Positions 45,898 through 56,937 of a stretch of DNA of 64,000 bases are shown here, in pieces. The first letter of the stretch is position 1, and every line of letters begins with the position of its first letter. The DNA comes from Eretmocerus hayati (lineage: Eukaryota > Arthropoda > Insecta > Hymenoptera > Aphelinidae). Made by a program: the position numbers and the translations under genes. Under the pieces are notes generated by a model. That model was given only the letters and a program-made list of their open reading frames with translations, searched no databases and was not told the DNA's origin. The DNA is taken from positions 12,903,268 to 12,967,267 of the forward strand of contig CM056744.1 in assembly GCA_029851415.1 (NCBI GenBank). The letters run 5' to 3'.

Positions 45898-46965
45898 TAT
45901 ATGTTACCGTGAAAGCCCGAAATCCGTGATTGCCGGGCATTCACTAGTGGATCCTAAGATTCACTGGTCGAGGCCAGTGAATGCTGACATTCACTAGTGA
46001 AAGCCCGGAATTCGTAGCTGATCTCGTCGCTGAGTCCATAGTTCGGTCTTTCACTAGTGATTGTCAGCATTCACTGGCCATTGGCCAGTGAATGTCGGAG
46101 ATCAGAGAAATTGGGGAATGGAAGTTGAATAAAATGTCAGACACATTGTCTTATTATCCCAAGTTTCCGAAGTAGGTTGGAATATGGAGAAATATCCGTT
46201 ATCCATCAATAAGGAGTTGTCGAGGGAGTTGTCAATAAAATGTCTTGTCAAATAATTGTCGATCTCAGAAATACCTCATAGAAAACAGTTCTCAATGACA
46301 AAAGTTGAGTGACATGAACGTTCCACTTATGATTATTAATGACACACTGCTCATCCTGACACAATTGTCTTTTCAATTCTGCGCGCCACGACTACGTTAG
46401 TAGATGAAGGTTAGAAATCAGGAACTCCTGAGCTCATTCGATGGGTGATGAATAAAGAGGCCATACTTCCTTAACCTTTCTGAGTGAACCCCCTTTTTGT
46501 GGCAACTCGGAAGTAATGAGATTCACCTGGGCCCGCGTGAAATTCTCACTCCAAGAAAGTGAAACTCACTCTTTTCGGAGTTGCCACAAAGTGGGGGTTC
46601 ATACGGAAAGGTTAAAAGAGTATTGAACACTACACCTTGATCTTCCCATATTCCAACCTGCTTCGGAAACTTAGGATAATAAGACAATGTGTCAGACATT
46701 TTATTCGAGTTTCATTCCCCAACTCTTCCGATCTCCGACATTCACTGGTCCGGGTCAGTGAATGCTGACATTCACAGGTCAATGCCCAGTGAATGCTGAC
46801 AATCACTAGTGGAAGCCCGAGTTATGGACTCAGCGACGAGATCAGCTACGAATTCCGGGCTTTCACTAGTGAATGTCAGCATTCACTGGCCTCGACCAGT
46901 GAATCTTAGGATTCACTAGTGAGTGCCCGGCAATCACGGATTCCGGGCTCATACGGTAACATATA
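45898..46965. mobile_element. Foldback element with clustered TCACTAGTGA motifs
   Basis: TATATGTTACCGT (45898) is inverted at 46953-46965. The left arm to about 46190 pairs with 46650-46960, including AATCCGTGATTGCCGGGCA and GATCTCGTCGCTGAGTCCAT. Both arms contain many ATTCACTRGTS motifs; TCACTAGTGA is itself a palindrome and variants TTCACTGGCC and TTCACTGGTC alternate. No target duplication was resolved because the ends are TA-rich. A 137-bp TTAA MITE is nested at 46475-46611. Confidence 0.85.
46475..46611. mobile_element. 137-bp TTAA MITE nested in the foldback
   Basis: CCTTTCTGAGTGAACCCCC is inverted, with minor changes, at 46593-46611, and TTAA flanks both ends (46471-46474, 46612-46615). 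The arms continue through TTTGTGGCAACTC. The TTAA site and CC start suit piggyBac-type mobilisation. Confidence 0.85.
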
Positions 46966-47040
46966 CATATAAAAGACTTATCGATCATTTTTCACAAAAT
47001 CTCATTTATATCAACAAAAATGTTTGAAATGCAGTATTTC

Positions 47041-48490
47041 TTTTCATTCTTCCTTTTCATCCCGTAGTTCATATCCCAACTCTTGTTTCTCACATCCGTC
47101 GCACTTCTTCGTAATCTTTTCATAGCCCGTTATTACTGTGTTTCCTTTGCCTATTCCTTCTTTTCCTATTCTCCTCAGAATGTATTTTGTTCTTTTTTCT
47201 CTCCTGGTCATATCGTGCTCGATAAATACTTCGGGACTCTCGACCCTTAGACTGCTAACCTGGCTCAAATATGAGCCACCCGTGACTTCGCATAATTCCA
47301 GTTACATATCGGATGTTTCTATAAATAAAATCTCCACTTTAAAGATACTAATTTCCTTAGGAAAAATGCCGGCGGTCTGAAGGTTAAGCAGATGTTTCTC
47401 GCTCATGATTTTTTTCCTTCTCTTCCCTGTCTTTACAAATGATTCTAACCTTTCCTTAAGTTCCACTCATTCCTTTAATCTCATTAAAACATGGATCGAT
47501 GTTCAATTTTTCCTCAAACCACATCTTCATATTCCCTTTGATTTCCTCCTCTTCTTTCAGCCCCGAGATCACGATGTTATTTCTTAATCTCAGTTTTTCT
47601 TCTGTTTCCGTCTCACACCTTCCTTCCATTGCCTTTCTTCATCTTGCCTTCTGCACCGTCTATTTGTCTTCTTGTACTCTCTTTTCTTCGTCTCTGTAAG
47701 GAAAAACAGGCTGCTCCTTGGTTCTTGGTCTTTTGTATAGTTCTGTTCGGTCTCTTTCATTTTCCTGTTCGAATCAAGATCTTCACGCTTCTCTCTTTTA
47801 TCAAATAACTCCTATCTTATCATTATCCTTTGAACAATTATATCCACTTCTTTCTCGATCATCATCTCCAGTTCCTCTCTTCTTTGATACTTCCTGTTAA
47901 GTATGGTAGTTTATCCTTGTAATAAACAATACCGTATTTCATTGTAAGGCGTGCTTCATTACTTGTATTCACATTACAGCCATGATCTTATGTTGCCCTT
48001 GCCGTAGCACAGCGTACACTGACTCTCTCCGCTGACTTCCGCGCCATCCTACTAACCTAACCTACGCACGCACTCGCATGCCTAATAGCTGCTGCCAGCC
48101 CCATACATCACACTTCCCACCTATCTCTTTTTTTTTCAACCCACTTTTCCTTGCTCCTTCCGTTTTCCCTGCTTCCGGTTTACTTGGCTCATTCTTATGC
48201 CTTGAAGCATCGCTCTTCTCGGGGGATGTCTCGTTGCTCCTTGCATTTTGCATTTCTTAATATTTCCTTTTCTGTGTTAATTTTGATTCTAGCCCGTCAT
48301 TTTTTCCCTCTCTATTATTTCACCGATCTGTCTGCTATATTCTTCAAACAAATCTGTCACTTCTGATCTACCATTCTCTCTTATATATTCTTCCATCTTC
48401 TTGTTCTTTTCAAATTTACCGCGCTTTCTCTCTTCTTGAATAGGTTCCTTCTTCATCGACATCTGTGCCCATTTCTCCTGGCAGTTATCT
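47041..48490 (-). pseudogene. Decayed LINE ORF1 (non-LTR retrotransposon)
   Basis: The minus strand is purine-rich and, read in pieces across several frames, gives Glu/Lys/Arg-rich peptides of ORF1 type. One piece near 47590 reads LRNNIVISGLKEEEEIKGN, followed by MKMWFEEKLNID; this resembles the RRNNIVI-x-G-L segment of LINE ORF1 proteins. The 3' piece (47044-47220) reads RREKRTKYILRRIGKEGIGK and NTVITGYEKI, a typical ORF1 end. Stops and frameshifts separate the pieces, so it is dead. On the plus strand it appears as T/C-rich sequence with spurious hydrophobic frames. Confidence 0.65.
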
Positions 48491-48831
48491 TCCTCGCCAT
48501 TCTTGACCTGATTTTACATGGACTGGCTAGCCACTTCATAAACAGACTTGACAATATATTCAAAACTTGTACAAGATACCGGTGAAGTGATTGTTAAATT
48601 CAGTGGTTGCAAGTTTATAAACTGGCAAGAGTGAGTGAACCGGCTGTGCTTTTATATAAGTATAAAAGAGCACAGAATCTCCACCAAGTTATGTGAAATG
48701 AATGTAGTATTACTATAGATGTACAACTTGTAAGCCAGCGATTGTATATAAGACGGGACGGATAACTCATTGAGAAAAAAGAAAAGTACGGGGTAGCGGA
48801 GTTTATACATTAGTCAGCACCCAGGGGCGGA

Positions 48832-48900
48832 CCGACCATTTGGGAATTTGGGAGTTTCCCCGGTGGGCCCGGCCGTGGCCGACACAAGCAAGGCCTGATT
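48832..48900. mobile_element. Isolated hAT-type terminal fragment
   Basis: CAGGGGCGGACCGACCATTT followed by GGGAATTTGGGAGTTTCCCC and GGTGGGCCC looks like one end of a hAT element (CAGGGGCGG start). No matching right end was found nearby, so it is probably truncated. Confidence 0.55.
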
Positions 48901-51900
48901 TTACGAGCTCGTCTTGGAAATCTCAGATAAGTTCGGTAGTGTCTAATGTGCTACTCCAGTGAAACCAACCGCAGTCAGCTGCTCGCTCCAACGAGTACTC
49001 GACCTAACCTCCAAAACACGCAACGTATTAATATCGACTCTTATCTTACTTTGTGAGACCAGAGACAGCGAGCCACTCAGCAGATGTCTTCGCATTAATA
49101 TTACGCAAAATTATATGTTGATGTAAACATCTTGAATTGACTGTTATCGGAAACCTCGTCGGAAACTGAGAAAGAAATGCACTGTGGTGCTGGCTCTCGC
49201 TCATGTATGCTCGCGAGGATTCTCCAGTAGCGGCAATTTGAGTTTGTGGAGTGGTCACTATCTAACTTACCTACCGCAAAACTCCGATAGCCTTTACTGT
49301 GCTCTCCAGTATCACTACTTTTCATTTCTCTCAGTGAAGTTCTAGATCTGTAACTTGAATGCAATATCATCCCTCTCCCAATAAGATAAATTTACAGCGT
49401 CACTCCAGAAATACTCCCGTTCATGTCATTTCAGGTTAGACCTTTTTCGTATAATCCTACTCAGTGCCGTAAATCCACTCATTGTTTCGCTTTTTCACGC
49501 TATATCCGTTAACGAATTTAGAATCCATGCGGATTATTTCGGGACTTTTTGCTCTAAACTCCTCTCGGGAGAAACTCTCGACTCGTTCCCGAAACTTCAG
49601 ATTATGACTTCTCCGTGAAACTTTCCAGAACAAGCTTGAGGAGTACTTCCTGAAGACATGCGCTCGCAACACTCGGAATCTAACGATCTCTGGAATATTT
49701 CCCGATCCTCTGCGGCAATGACTCCATATCAGATCCGGAAAAACTCCTGAGTCGTACGGGAACCTCTCCGAAATTGCATTTCTGAACGGTTCAGGAACAA
49801 TATCAGAACGAATTCGTTCGTCACGTCCTGATCTCAACGCTTTCCGCAATAACTCCTGATTTTTCTTCCCTCAGTGTACTCTCAAGAACCATCCGCAAAA
49901 TCCGCTTTCTGCTGCGCTGTTTCTATCCTTCACGTGTGATGAGCTCGAATCCTCGAAGTTGAAATCTTAGAAATGGTATAAATTCCATCAGAACGTGTAT
50001 TATGAATTGTTGAATCAGTAGAAAAACCCTCAAAACTTTCTTAAAAATTCGAAAAACTCGGTGACATACTTCAAACTTCTGGAACCCTATAAAATTACTG
50101 CTACTGAGCCAACGATTGCTTGGATCGCATTCCAACACTAAAATGAGCGCCTGTCGATATTCGAGATCAGCCTTCTTGATCAAAACCTCAACGTTATTTC
50201 AAAATCTTGTAATCGAGAACTCCCGTACAAACACTTGCAAACGATGCAGTTCCACAAGAAATCATTAAGCATCGCTATTCAGTATCGTTTGAATATACCG
50301 AACTCAGTGTATGTGAATTGCATGTTATCACAAGAGACGAAAAGAGTCACGAATTATATATGCCAGTGCATTGCGACAGATGGAAAAGAAGAAAAAAGAA
50401 AGACAGCAAAAGCTGGTATAGGTTTGAGCTTTGAGGTTGCGACAAAGAAATGAGTTTGCGGGTTTGTAACGAGCTAATCGTACGTATACATCGCTACGTT
50501 ATGTAATGCATATGTAGTTGATGTCGACCTACGATGAAAGGCTTGTCCCGAAAGGCAAGGGTTGCACGGCGGTTTGTGTGCATCAGAGTTGCATCGCTAA
50601 CACACGACACTGATAAGCTACATTGTCTTTTTTTTTCAAGCCTTGAAGTTTGTGATATAATGGTTTCTGTCTCGGATTATGGATGGTGGTGTATAGTGGA
50701 GCAATAGAGGAGGGGGGGGGGGTAGTTTGAGCTGTCGAGTTGCAACAAATTTGACTCAAATTTGTTGCAATCTGAAAGAAAGTTTTTTTTGTTAATCTTT
50801 GCATTGTTGTTTCAAGTCACGTGAACATCAGATCTCTTGCAATTTTCTTTTTCCACAGCTCGAATTGTAAATAAAAATTCAAGAACGCTATGGAATACAA
50901 CGAGAAACTTGATAAATCACAAATTATGTCTCTCAAGATTCACGCAAAGTTTATCGTTTAATCTTTACCATTGTTTGAATCCGATTTAGGTTGGGATTTT
51001 CAATCAAACTCAATTGGCTATTTCCAGTACCTCTTATTCGGATAAAAATTTCATCCGCCTAAGATTGGAATCCACTCCAAGGAATTTAGAGTGAGCTCAT
51101 TGATGAAAGACACTCCTCAGTCCATCGAAAATCCAACTTATATTCACTCTTATTCATCACATTGGCTTTGCTGACTTCACATTACAATACAAGTTATACA
51201 TTCCCCTAAACACACATGACGAGTCAGCGCATTATCAACAGAGTCCAAAAGATTATTTCTCCCTCTGTATCATCAAAAAAAATCGCCTCATCGCGCTAGA
51301 TTAGCTTTCCCAAAATCAAAATCACTGCCGGATAGCTGCTCGATAGAATAATGGATCCACTGCGACTATACTACAGCCGCGGGCTTTTTGTCAAAAATTA
51401 GCTACGATGGTTAATGGATGAGATCCTCGCGGATCTCCGCCCACTCTACATAAACTCAGAAAAATTCAAACCACCTCCAACCCCTATTACTTTATCCCAC
51501 AACAACAACCAGACGACATCAAGTGAATGGATATATATAGTAATAAAGATTCATTTCGGCTATTCGACACAATTTTTTAATATCCCAGTCTGTCTCGGGG
51601 TTTCCTCATAATACGTACACCAGACGAATAGCTTTTGCGGATATGCCGAGTTTTTTTTTGTATGATACGGAGTTGTAGTCTTGTTCTCAACGATGACTAC
51701 GATGTGATGGTCGAACCATAGCAGATTTTTTTTTTTCCTCTGTGAATGTAGGTATATTTCTGTGTGAAAGTGTGCGCGAGCCGCGCGCGGGCGGAATAAC
51801 AATGCCAGTTTCGAGCTCATTGTTCGACTTGATCGGGTTGCTTTGGGTAATGGACGAGGAGACAGAAAATACGAAGAGAAAAGGAATAACAACACCCTGC

Positions 51901-52855
51901 TGTGATGTAAACCAACTTTTTGAATCATCCCGTCACGGTACCTATTCCCCCCTATACCCCACCCCCTTCACTGTACATAAAGGTACGTCGTTTTAGCTGT
52001 GTATATACTTTTTTTGTCAGAGCTGACTACTCTTTCGTGACGATTCGTCATTGTGTGTATCGTCGATGGTAAGCTGAGTTTTTGCTTGTTCTTTTCGGCT
52101 GATATCGTAGTAGAGCTACGTAGCAGAAATTTTGGTCTTCCGAACTTCTTTAGTATCAATCACAGTGGATTGTGAGCAATACGTGGTATGATACCGGCTA
52201 CGAAATGCAAAAAAATGTAGCTCTGGCTCATCAACTGTTTTCTGATGCACAGGAAACAAATTTTTCGACGCGGAATAAAACGGCATATGCGTCTCGTGCC
52301 AAAAACATTGTTCTTCACGATAACCCTGTTGGACGTCGGCAAACCCAATCTCAGAAATTATTGAAGAGTTCAACTTGAATTTTCCCATCCATCAAATTAA
52401 TTTTTAGTTCGTGGTTGTCCGTGAAAAGTGTGAATACTTGTTTCGTGGGCACTCTTTCGCTTCAAATTCATCACTTAAAATTGATTGATCCCCAAATCAT
52501 AACTTGAGGAATCACTACTTTATTCTGATCTATGTAGAAAGCGAACTTTCTCATATCGTGGGAACAAGGAAAACCCATTCGCCCTGGAGTTTATTTGGGT
52601 GTCGGTTATTGTGACCGAGATTAAACTCCCAATTTAACCCCGTATACCTCGAATTGGTTCATGAATCTTTGTTCATCGTCAATATTTGTCTAAAATCCCG
52701 TTATTCGAATATGTAAAATTCACGAGAGCCGTTAATTAGTCAGTATTTGACCATGTATTGCATGGTGTATCAGGGAAAAATCGATATTTTTTGACATCGA
52801 TCTCGAGTGACGTGCAATTTTAATGGAAATCAAGATTGGCGATTCACATTGTCTC
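48901..52855. other. Non-coding stretch
   Basis: No gene was established. A 130-codon minus-strand frame (49457-49849, no in-frame ATG near its start was verified) is basic and CpG-rich with internally similar GGTTC/CCGGA motifs; it matches nothing I know. A G12 run lies near 50712. The 51740-51960 part is CpG-rich. Confidence 0.4.
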
Positions 52856-53183
52856 ACAACGGAAGGACCAGGTTTTTGGGTCACCAGTCCTTTCCAACTT
52901 TTTTTACAGTTTTGTGTCATCTAGAATATGAAGAATCCAGAGTAACTCCGTCAAATGGGCATTCTGTTCGGAGTTACAAGCAAAAACTTTAGCATTGCCA
53001 TTATATCTATATACATCACTTTTCAACATGAGCCTGTATGGGTAATGCTATGTCATACGCTGTAGCTTTGAACAGGGGGCCTATTTGACGGAGATACTCT
53101 GGATTCTTCATATATAGGTAATACAAAATTGTAAACAAGTTTTGGACAAGATTGATGATCCTAACACCTGGCTCTCCCCTTGT
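52856..53183. mobile_element. P1 palindromic MITE, copy 3
   Basis: It aligns along its whole length with copy 2 (24141-24471): GGAAGGACCAGG, TACAGTTTTGTGTCATCTAG, ATGAAGAATCCAGAGTAACT and the TA-rich centre, ending TCCCCTTGT. The right arm is more diverged than in copy 2. Confidence 0.9.
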
Positions 53184-53234
53184 TGGTATTATATGTCTGG
53201 TATATACAAAAGTGCACCTAACTAACTGCAGGTA

Positions 53235-54101
53235 CACTACAGGTCAGAAGTTCGTATACACTCAAAAAAATGAAGGATAGAAAATTCTGCAGCCTCTTTG
53301 ATACAGAGACGTTAACTTATTAGCTCTGATCTATTTGTGTCATTCAAGGATTTTTAGTGTTTCTTTCCTGCGACATGATATGTTTTTGGTAAGTCCAGTC
53401 AAGTCCTTGGGAAAATTCATAAAAATTGGGTCAACACTTGGACGTCTGGAGATCAGGAATGAGCGAGTACATCAAAGTAATGTAAAAACTCATAAAAGTA
53501 GAAGTCAAAAGCTTCAAAATGTGTTTCGAAAACCTTCTTTAGGTTGTTCCTATATAGTCCAAGAAATTACGGCTTCCCTGCCGAATAATTCTGAGTCTCA
53601 AAGTTTATGGAAGGTGAATCAGATTTACCGCAATTATGCTTCTCTAATTTATCTCGAATATGACCTCATTATCGGGTGGGAGAAACCGAGAATAATACTC
53701 ACGCGAGTCCGAATATGAGTCGTTCCCTGATTCCACAATGACTGGTCCATTGTTTGAGAGAAATCTTCCGCGACCGTCGTTCCTCGGACCAGGAACAATT
53801 TAGAATAACTATAAAAAACAGATTTTGAAGCTTCTGACTTTTACTTTCAGATGATTCTTTGAATCTTATTTCTGACTTGCAAATGTCTGGATGTTGGCGC
53901 AATTTTTATGGATTTTTTTCAAGGATTCGACTCAACCTACCGGGAAGACCTATTATGCCATAGGAAAAAAACCACACAGAATCCTTAAAAAAAAAGGCTA
54001 CGAAATGAGCGAGATTAGAATAATTTTGGACCAACGAGTCCAAAGAGATCGAATTTTCTAATTTGGACTTTCTACTCCCAGGTATAACTTTCGACAGGTA
54101 G
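53235..54101. mobile_element. Tc1-like palindromic element, copy 2 (T1)
   Basis: The ends CACTACAGGTCAGAAGTTCG (left) and CTTTCGACAGGTAG (right) are flanked by TA (53233-53234, 54102-54103). The arms pair, for example AGAAGTCAAAAGCTTCAAAA near 53500 with its inverse near 53830. It is a diverged relative of 27264-28175: both contain a TCGTTGGTCCAAA block and an AAAGTAAAAGTCA block. It lacks a transposase. Confidence 0.75.
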
Positions 54102-54102
54102 T

Positions 54103-55194
54103 ATATGGGCGAATCTCAGAATTCGGGCCACTTTCGTTGAAAAATTTGGAAATTTTCAAAATGGCAGGACATACCCGGCAAACCTCTTTTGGGTAAAGTA
54201 GTACTAAAACAATGATAAAATAGTCGCATAACTCACTTTGTAGCTTTGCTGCGCACTTGCGGTCGAATAACAAATAATCCTATGCATTTAAATGGGGGCC
54301 TCGTGTTACAATCATTCTCATGAGAATACTTTCTCGCAGAGATGAGGTGACCTGGGTATTAGAAAAGTGAAAAAGTCATGATCAACATTATACGATGCTT
54401 CTCAACGGCCTCTGTTACAAAATAAAGATACTCTACACTCACCAAAATGCACGTTTTTGTCAATTCTCAATTTTTATAAGCCTCGCATTCCTCCTGGGGT
54501 AGATCTACGATTGGGGGAGTTTGTATATACGTTGCTGTTATCCTAGAGATCGAATTACACGTGGTTCCAGGTGCAACGGAGTCCACATTTTCATATGCCC
54601 ATAAGAAAAAGACATTTTCAAGGCTAAATTACGTAGAAGCAATTTTTCTTTCCATCGTGACAACAGCCACCAGGATTTGATGACATCAATGGGACTTGGC
54701 TGAATTCATAGGTTTCTTCGTGTTGAATCAGATCCCGTCTCCAGAATTTCATTATTTTTCTCGCCCCGATGACAGGATCGTAAGCAAGAGCCATTTTTCA
54801 AAATGACAAAAATTTTGTGACACATCAACAACCTTTATCAGATCTCGCATCTCGGCGAGGACGGCCGTGATGCAAAGATGATTCAATTCTTCAAAGTGTA
54901 ATCAATCACCCATCCAATTTCCAGAATGGTTGATCAATCGCCCTTGGACCTACAAGCTAAGGCATGCACCTGAAAATCGTTGTGGTAGCCAAAAAATCGA
55001 GTTTTCTCGCAAAGAGTATCTTATATTGTTGGTCCAAAGCAAAATATGGACCTCAGAAGCATTCGAAAGTGTTGAGGACGAGTGATTTTTCGAAAATTTT
55101 CAGTGTAAGATCTCACTTGTCGAAAACCATGTCTCCTTAGACGTAAAATAGTTCGTAATCACAAAGTCGCCCGAATCCTGAGATTCGCCCATAT
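54103..55194. mobile_element. Possible 1.1-kb element with ~30-bp TIRs
   Basis: ATATGGGCGAATCTCAGAAT plus TCGGGCCACT at the left is inverted, with three mismatches, at 55163-55194. The interior has no recognised coding region and does not pair. It abuts the right end of the Tc1-like copy 2. Without a target duplication the assignment is tentative. Confidence 0.5.
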
Positions 55195-56111
55195 GTACTC
55201 TCAAATTCATCAAGCTAATGCCTTCATCAGTGACAGACCGGAACGATTCCATCATCTATTTATTTTTTAATAATAAATGCAACATAGCATGCAGCATTGA
55301 GTTACTTAATGGACCGATAGCTGTAGCATATTGTCTCCATTCACAATGTAATGTACCTGCGCATATAATAGCTTCGGGGAGTGAAATGGACTAGTGGGGA
55401 TGACAAAAGCGGGGATCGAGTAGCGTGTATAATAGAATGCGGTGTGCCCGCACCACCCACACTCAACAAAACAAAAGTTCTCCGACCTGTCCCGCCCCCT
55501 GCTCAACAGCATGGCTTATCGGTTACATATACCACCAGCCATTGTTTCGTGCGCATCTCCTCTCGTGCTAGACGGGGCGTCAAACAACTTTTGCGATGGA
55601 CGTCCAGACAAAACATGGCGTCCCCCGATACCATAGCCCCGACTTAATTATAATCATTGGGTTTGCCTAGTAATTATCCTTTGCGTAGCTGTCATAAATA
55701 CAAGAAATACTATTAATAGTGGTGGAATGGGCAATGATTTCCAAACTAAATTACTTCGTCAACTGCCGATTGAGGTAGTACTATCGTAATTTCACTTTTC
55801 AAAATATTCAAAGTGTTTGAACCTTCACCCATTCAACCCAAATTTCGACAGAGGCTTTGTATTAATCTAGCCTTAGTCTATTCAAAATTGTAGAGGTTCG
55901 CGATTAGTATAACCGGAGATGAACTGTTCCAAATATGGGAATTTTTGTCTTGCTAGTGAAATATTTGTCTTCACTCCACGAAGGATCTTAGTGCATCTAA
56001 GTTCGCGGTGGGTGCGCTTAGATGGTCACCGACGGACTTCTTGTGCGCATAGCGGGTTCTCATGTTTCGAAGATTTTTCATCACGGATGATCGAGATTTG
56101 GGGTGTAATTT
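55195..56111. other. Non-coding stretch
   Basis: Contains CpG-richer sequence (55380-55640) and an ATTA-rich part (55640-55750), possibly regulatory. Overlapping 64-88-codon frames there show no domain. Confidence 0.4.
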
Positions 56112-56121
56112 TTGTATGTAG

Positions 56122-56937
56122 GGTAAGTGTACCCAACTTGCCTCCATTAATCCATTTTCTTGAAAACTCTGGCCCATCTCAATATTTTCCAACGTACCGT
56201 AACTTGTTTCAAAGCTTGTCTCAGAATCTTCAAAATGACTTGAAATGCGTCCAATTTGAACCAACTGGAGCCAAACTGTGTTGATTCTCCCAAAAGGTGA
56301 TTTTTGAGAGTTTACAAAAGTCAGTACCCAACTTGCCCCCATCATTTAAAACAATGTAAATCGGCGATGAAGTGAATAAAATCGCTTTGATCCGTTTTGA
56401 TCACCGTGCAGCGACATTTGTAGCTTTTAGCTGACCCAAGACATCGTTTCCGACCTATTTTGACGTGATAAACACGTTCTGAGTGGTAAAAAAGTCATAC
56501 TGCACGCCTTTCCGAGATAACCATATGGGGGCATGTTGGGTACACTCCAATGTCGGCCTTCTTGAATCTCAAATCATCTCCGTGTTTTGCACATGAAACA
56601 GCTCCATATTTGAATTTTGCAATTTTGAAAAATGGATTTTGAAGATCTTGAAACAAGGAATCGAATGCGCTCAGGTATGCCAAGATTGGTCGAATGGAAA
56701 TAAATTGGTACCGGTTTTAGTAAACGCAATTTCCTCGGTAATTTCTTAGCCGTTCAAAAACGAAAAATGAAAAAATCACTTTAAATCCTCTGAAGAACGC
56801 AGAAACGATCCGGAGTCGATGTTTGCTACGTACTTTCTCATATTTCAACATAAAAAACGTAAAAAATATGTGGAAAGGTCCACGAGTGCCGATTTCTAAG
56901 ATCGGCATATGGGGGCAAGTTGGGTACACTTACCTCA
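56122..56937. mobile_element. hAT-like MITE with repeated terminal motif
   Basis: GGTAAGTGTACCCAACTTGC at the left is inverted at the right (GGGGGCAAGTTGGGTACACT ending near 56934). TTGTATGTAG stands on both sides (56112-56121, 56938-56947), giving a 7-10-bp target duplication depending on where the TAGGG end is placed. The motif TACCCAACTTGCCCCCAT occurs four times: 56129 and 56320 forward, about 56525 and 56908 reversed. TAGGGTAAGTG starts resemble hAT ends. Confidence 0.8.

Noticed and set aside
48045..48065. TAACCTAACC motif, possible telomeric repeat (TTAGG)n
   Set aside because: Only two units are present and they lie within a decayed LINE ORF1.
47138..48366. Hydrophobic plus-strand frames that look like membrane proteins
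   Set aside because: They are the complement of a Glu/Lys-rich LINE ORF1 relic on the minus strand.
49457..49849. 130-codon basic frame on the minus strand
   Set aside because: Composition follows locally repeated CpG-rich motifs and no protein family is recognisable; kept only as a note in the stretch description.
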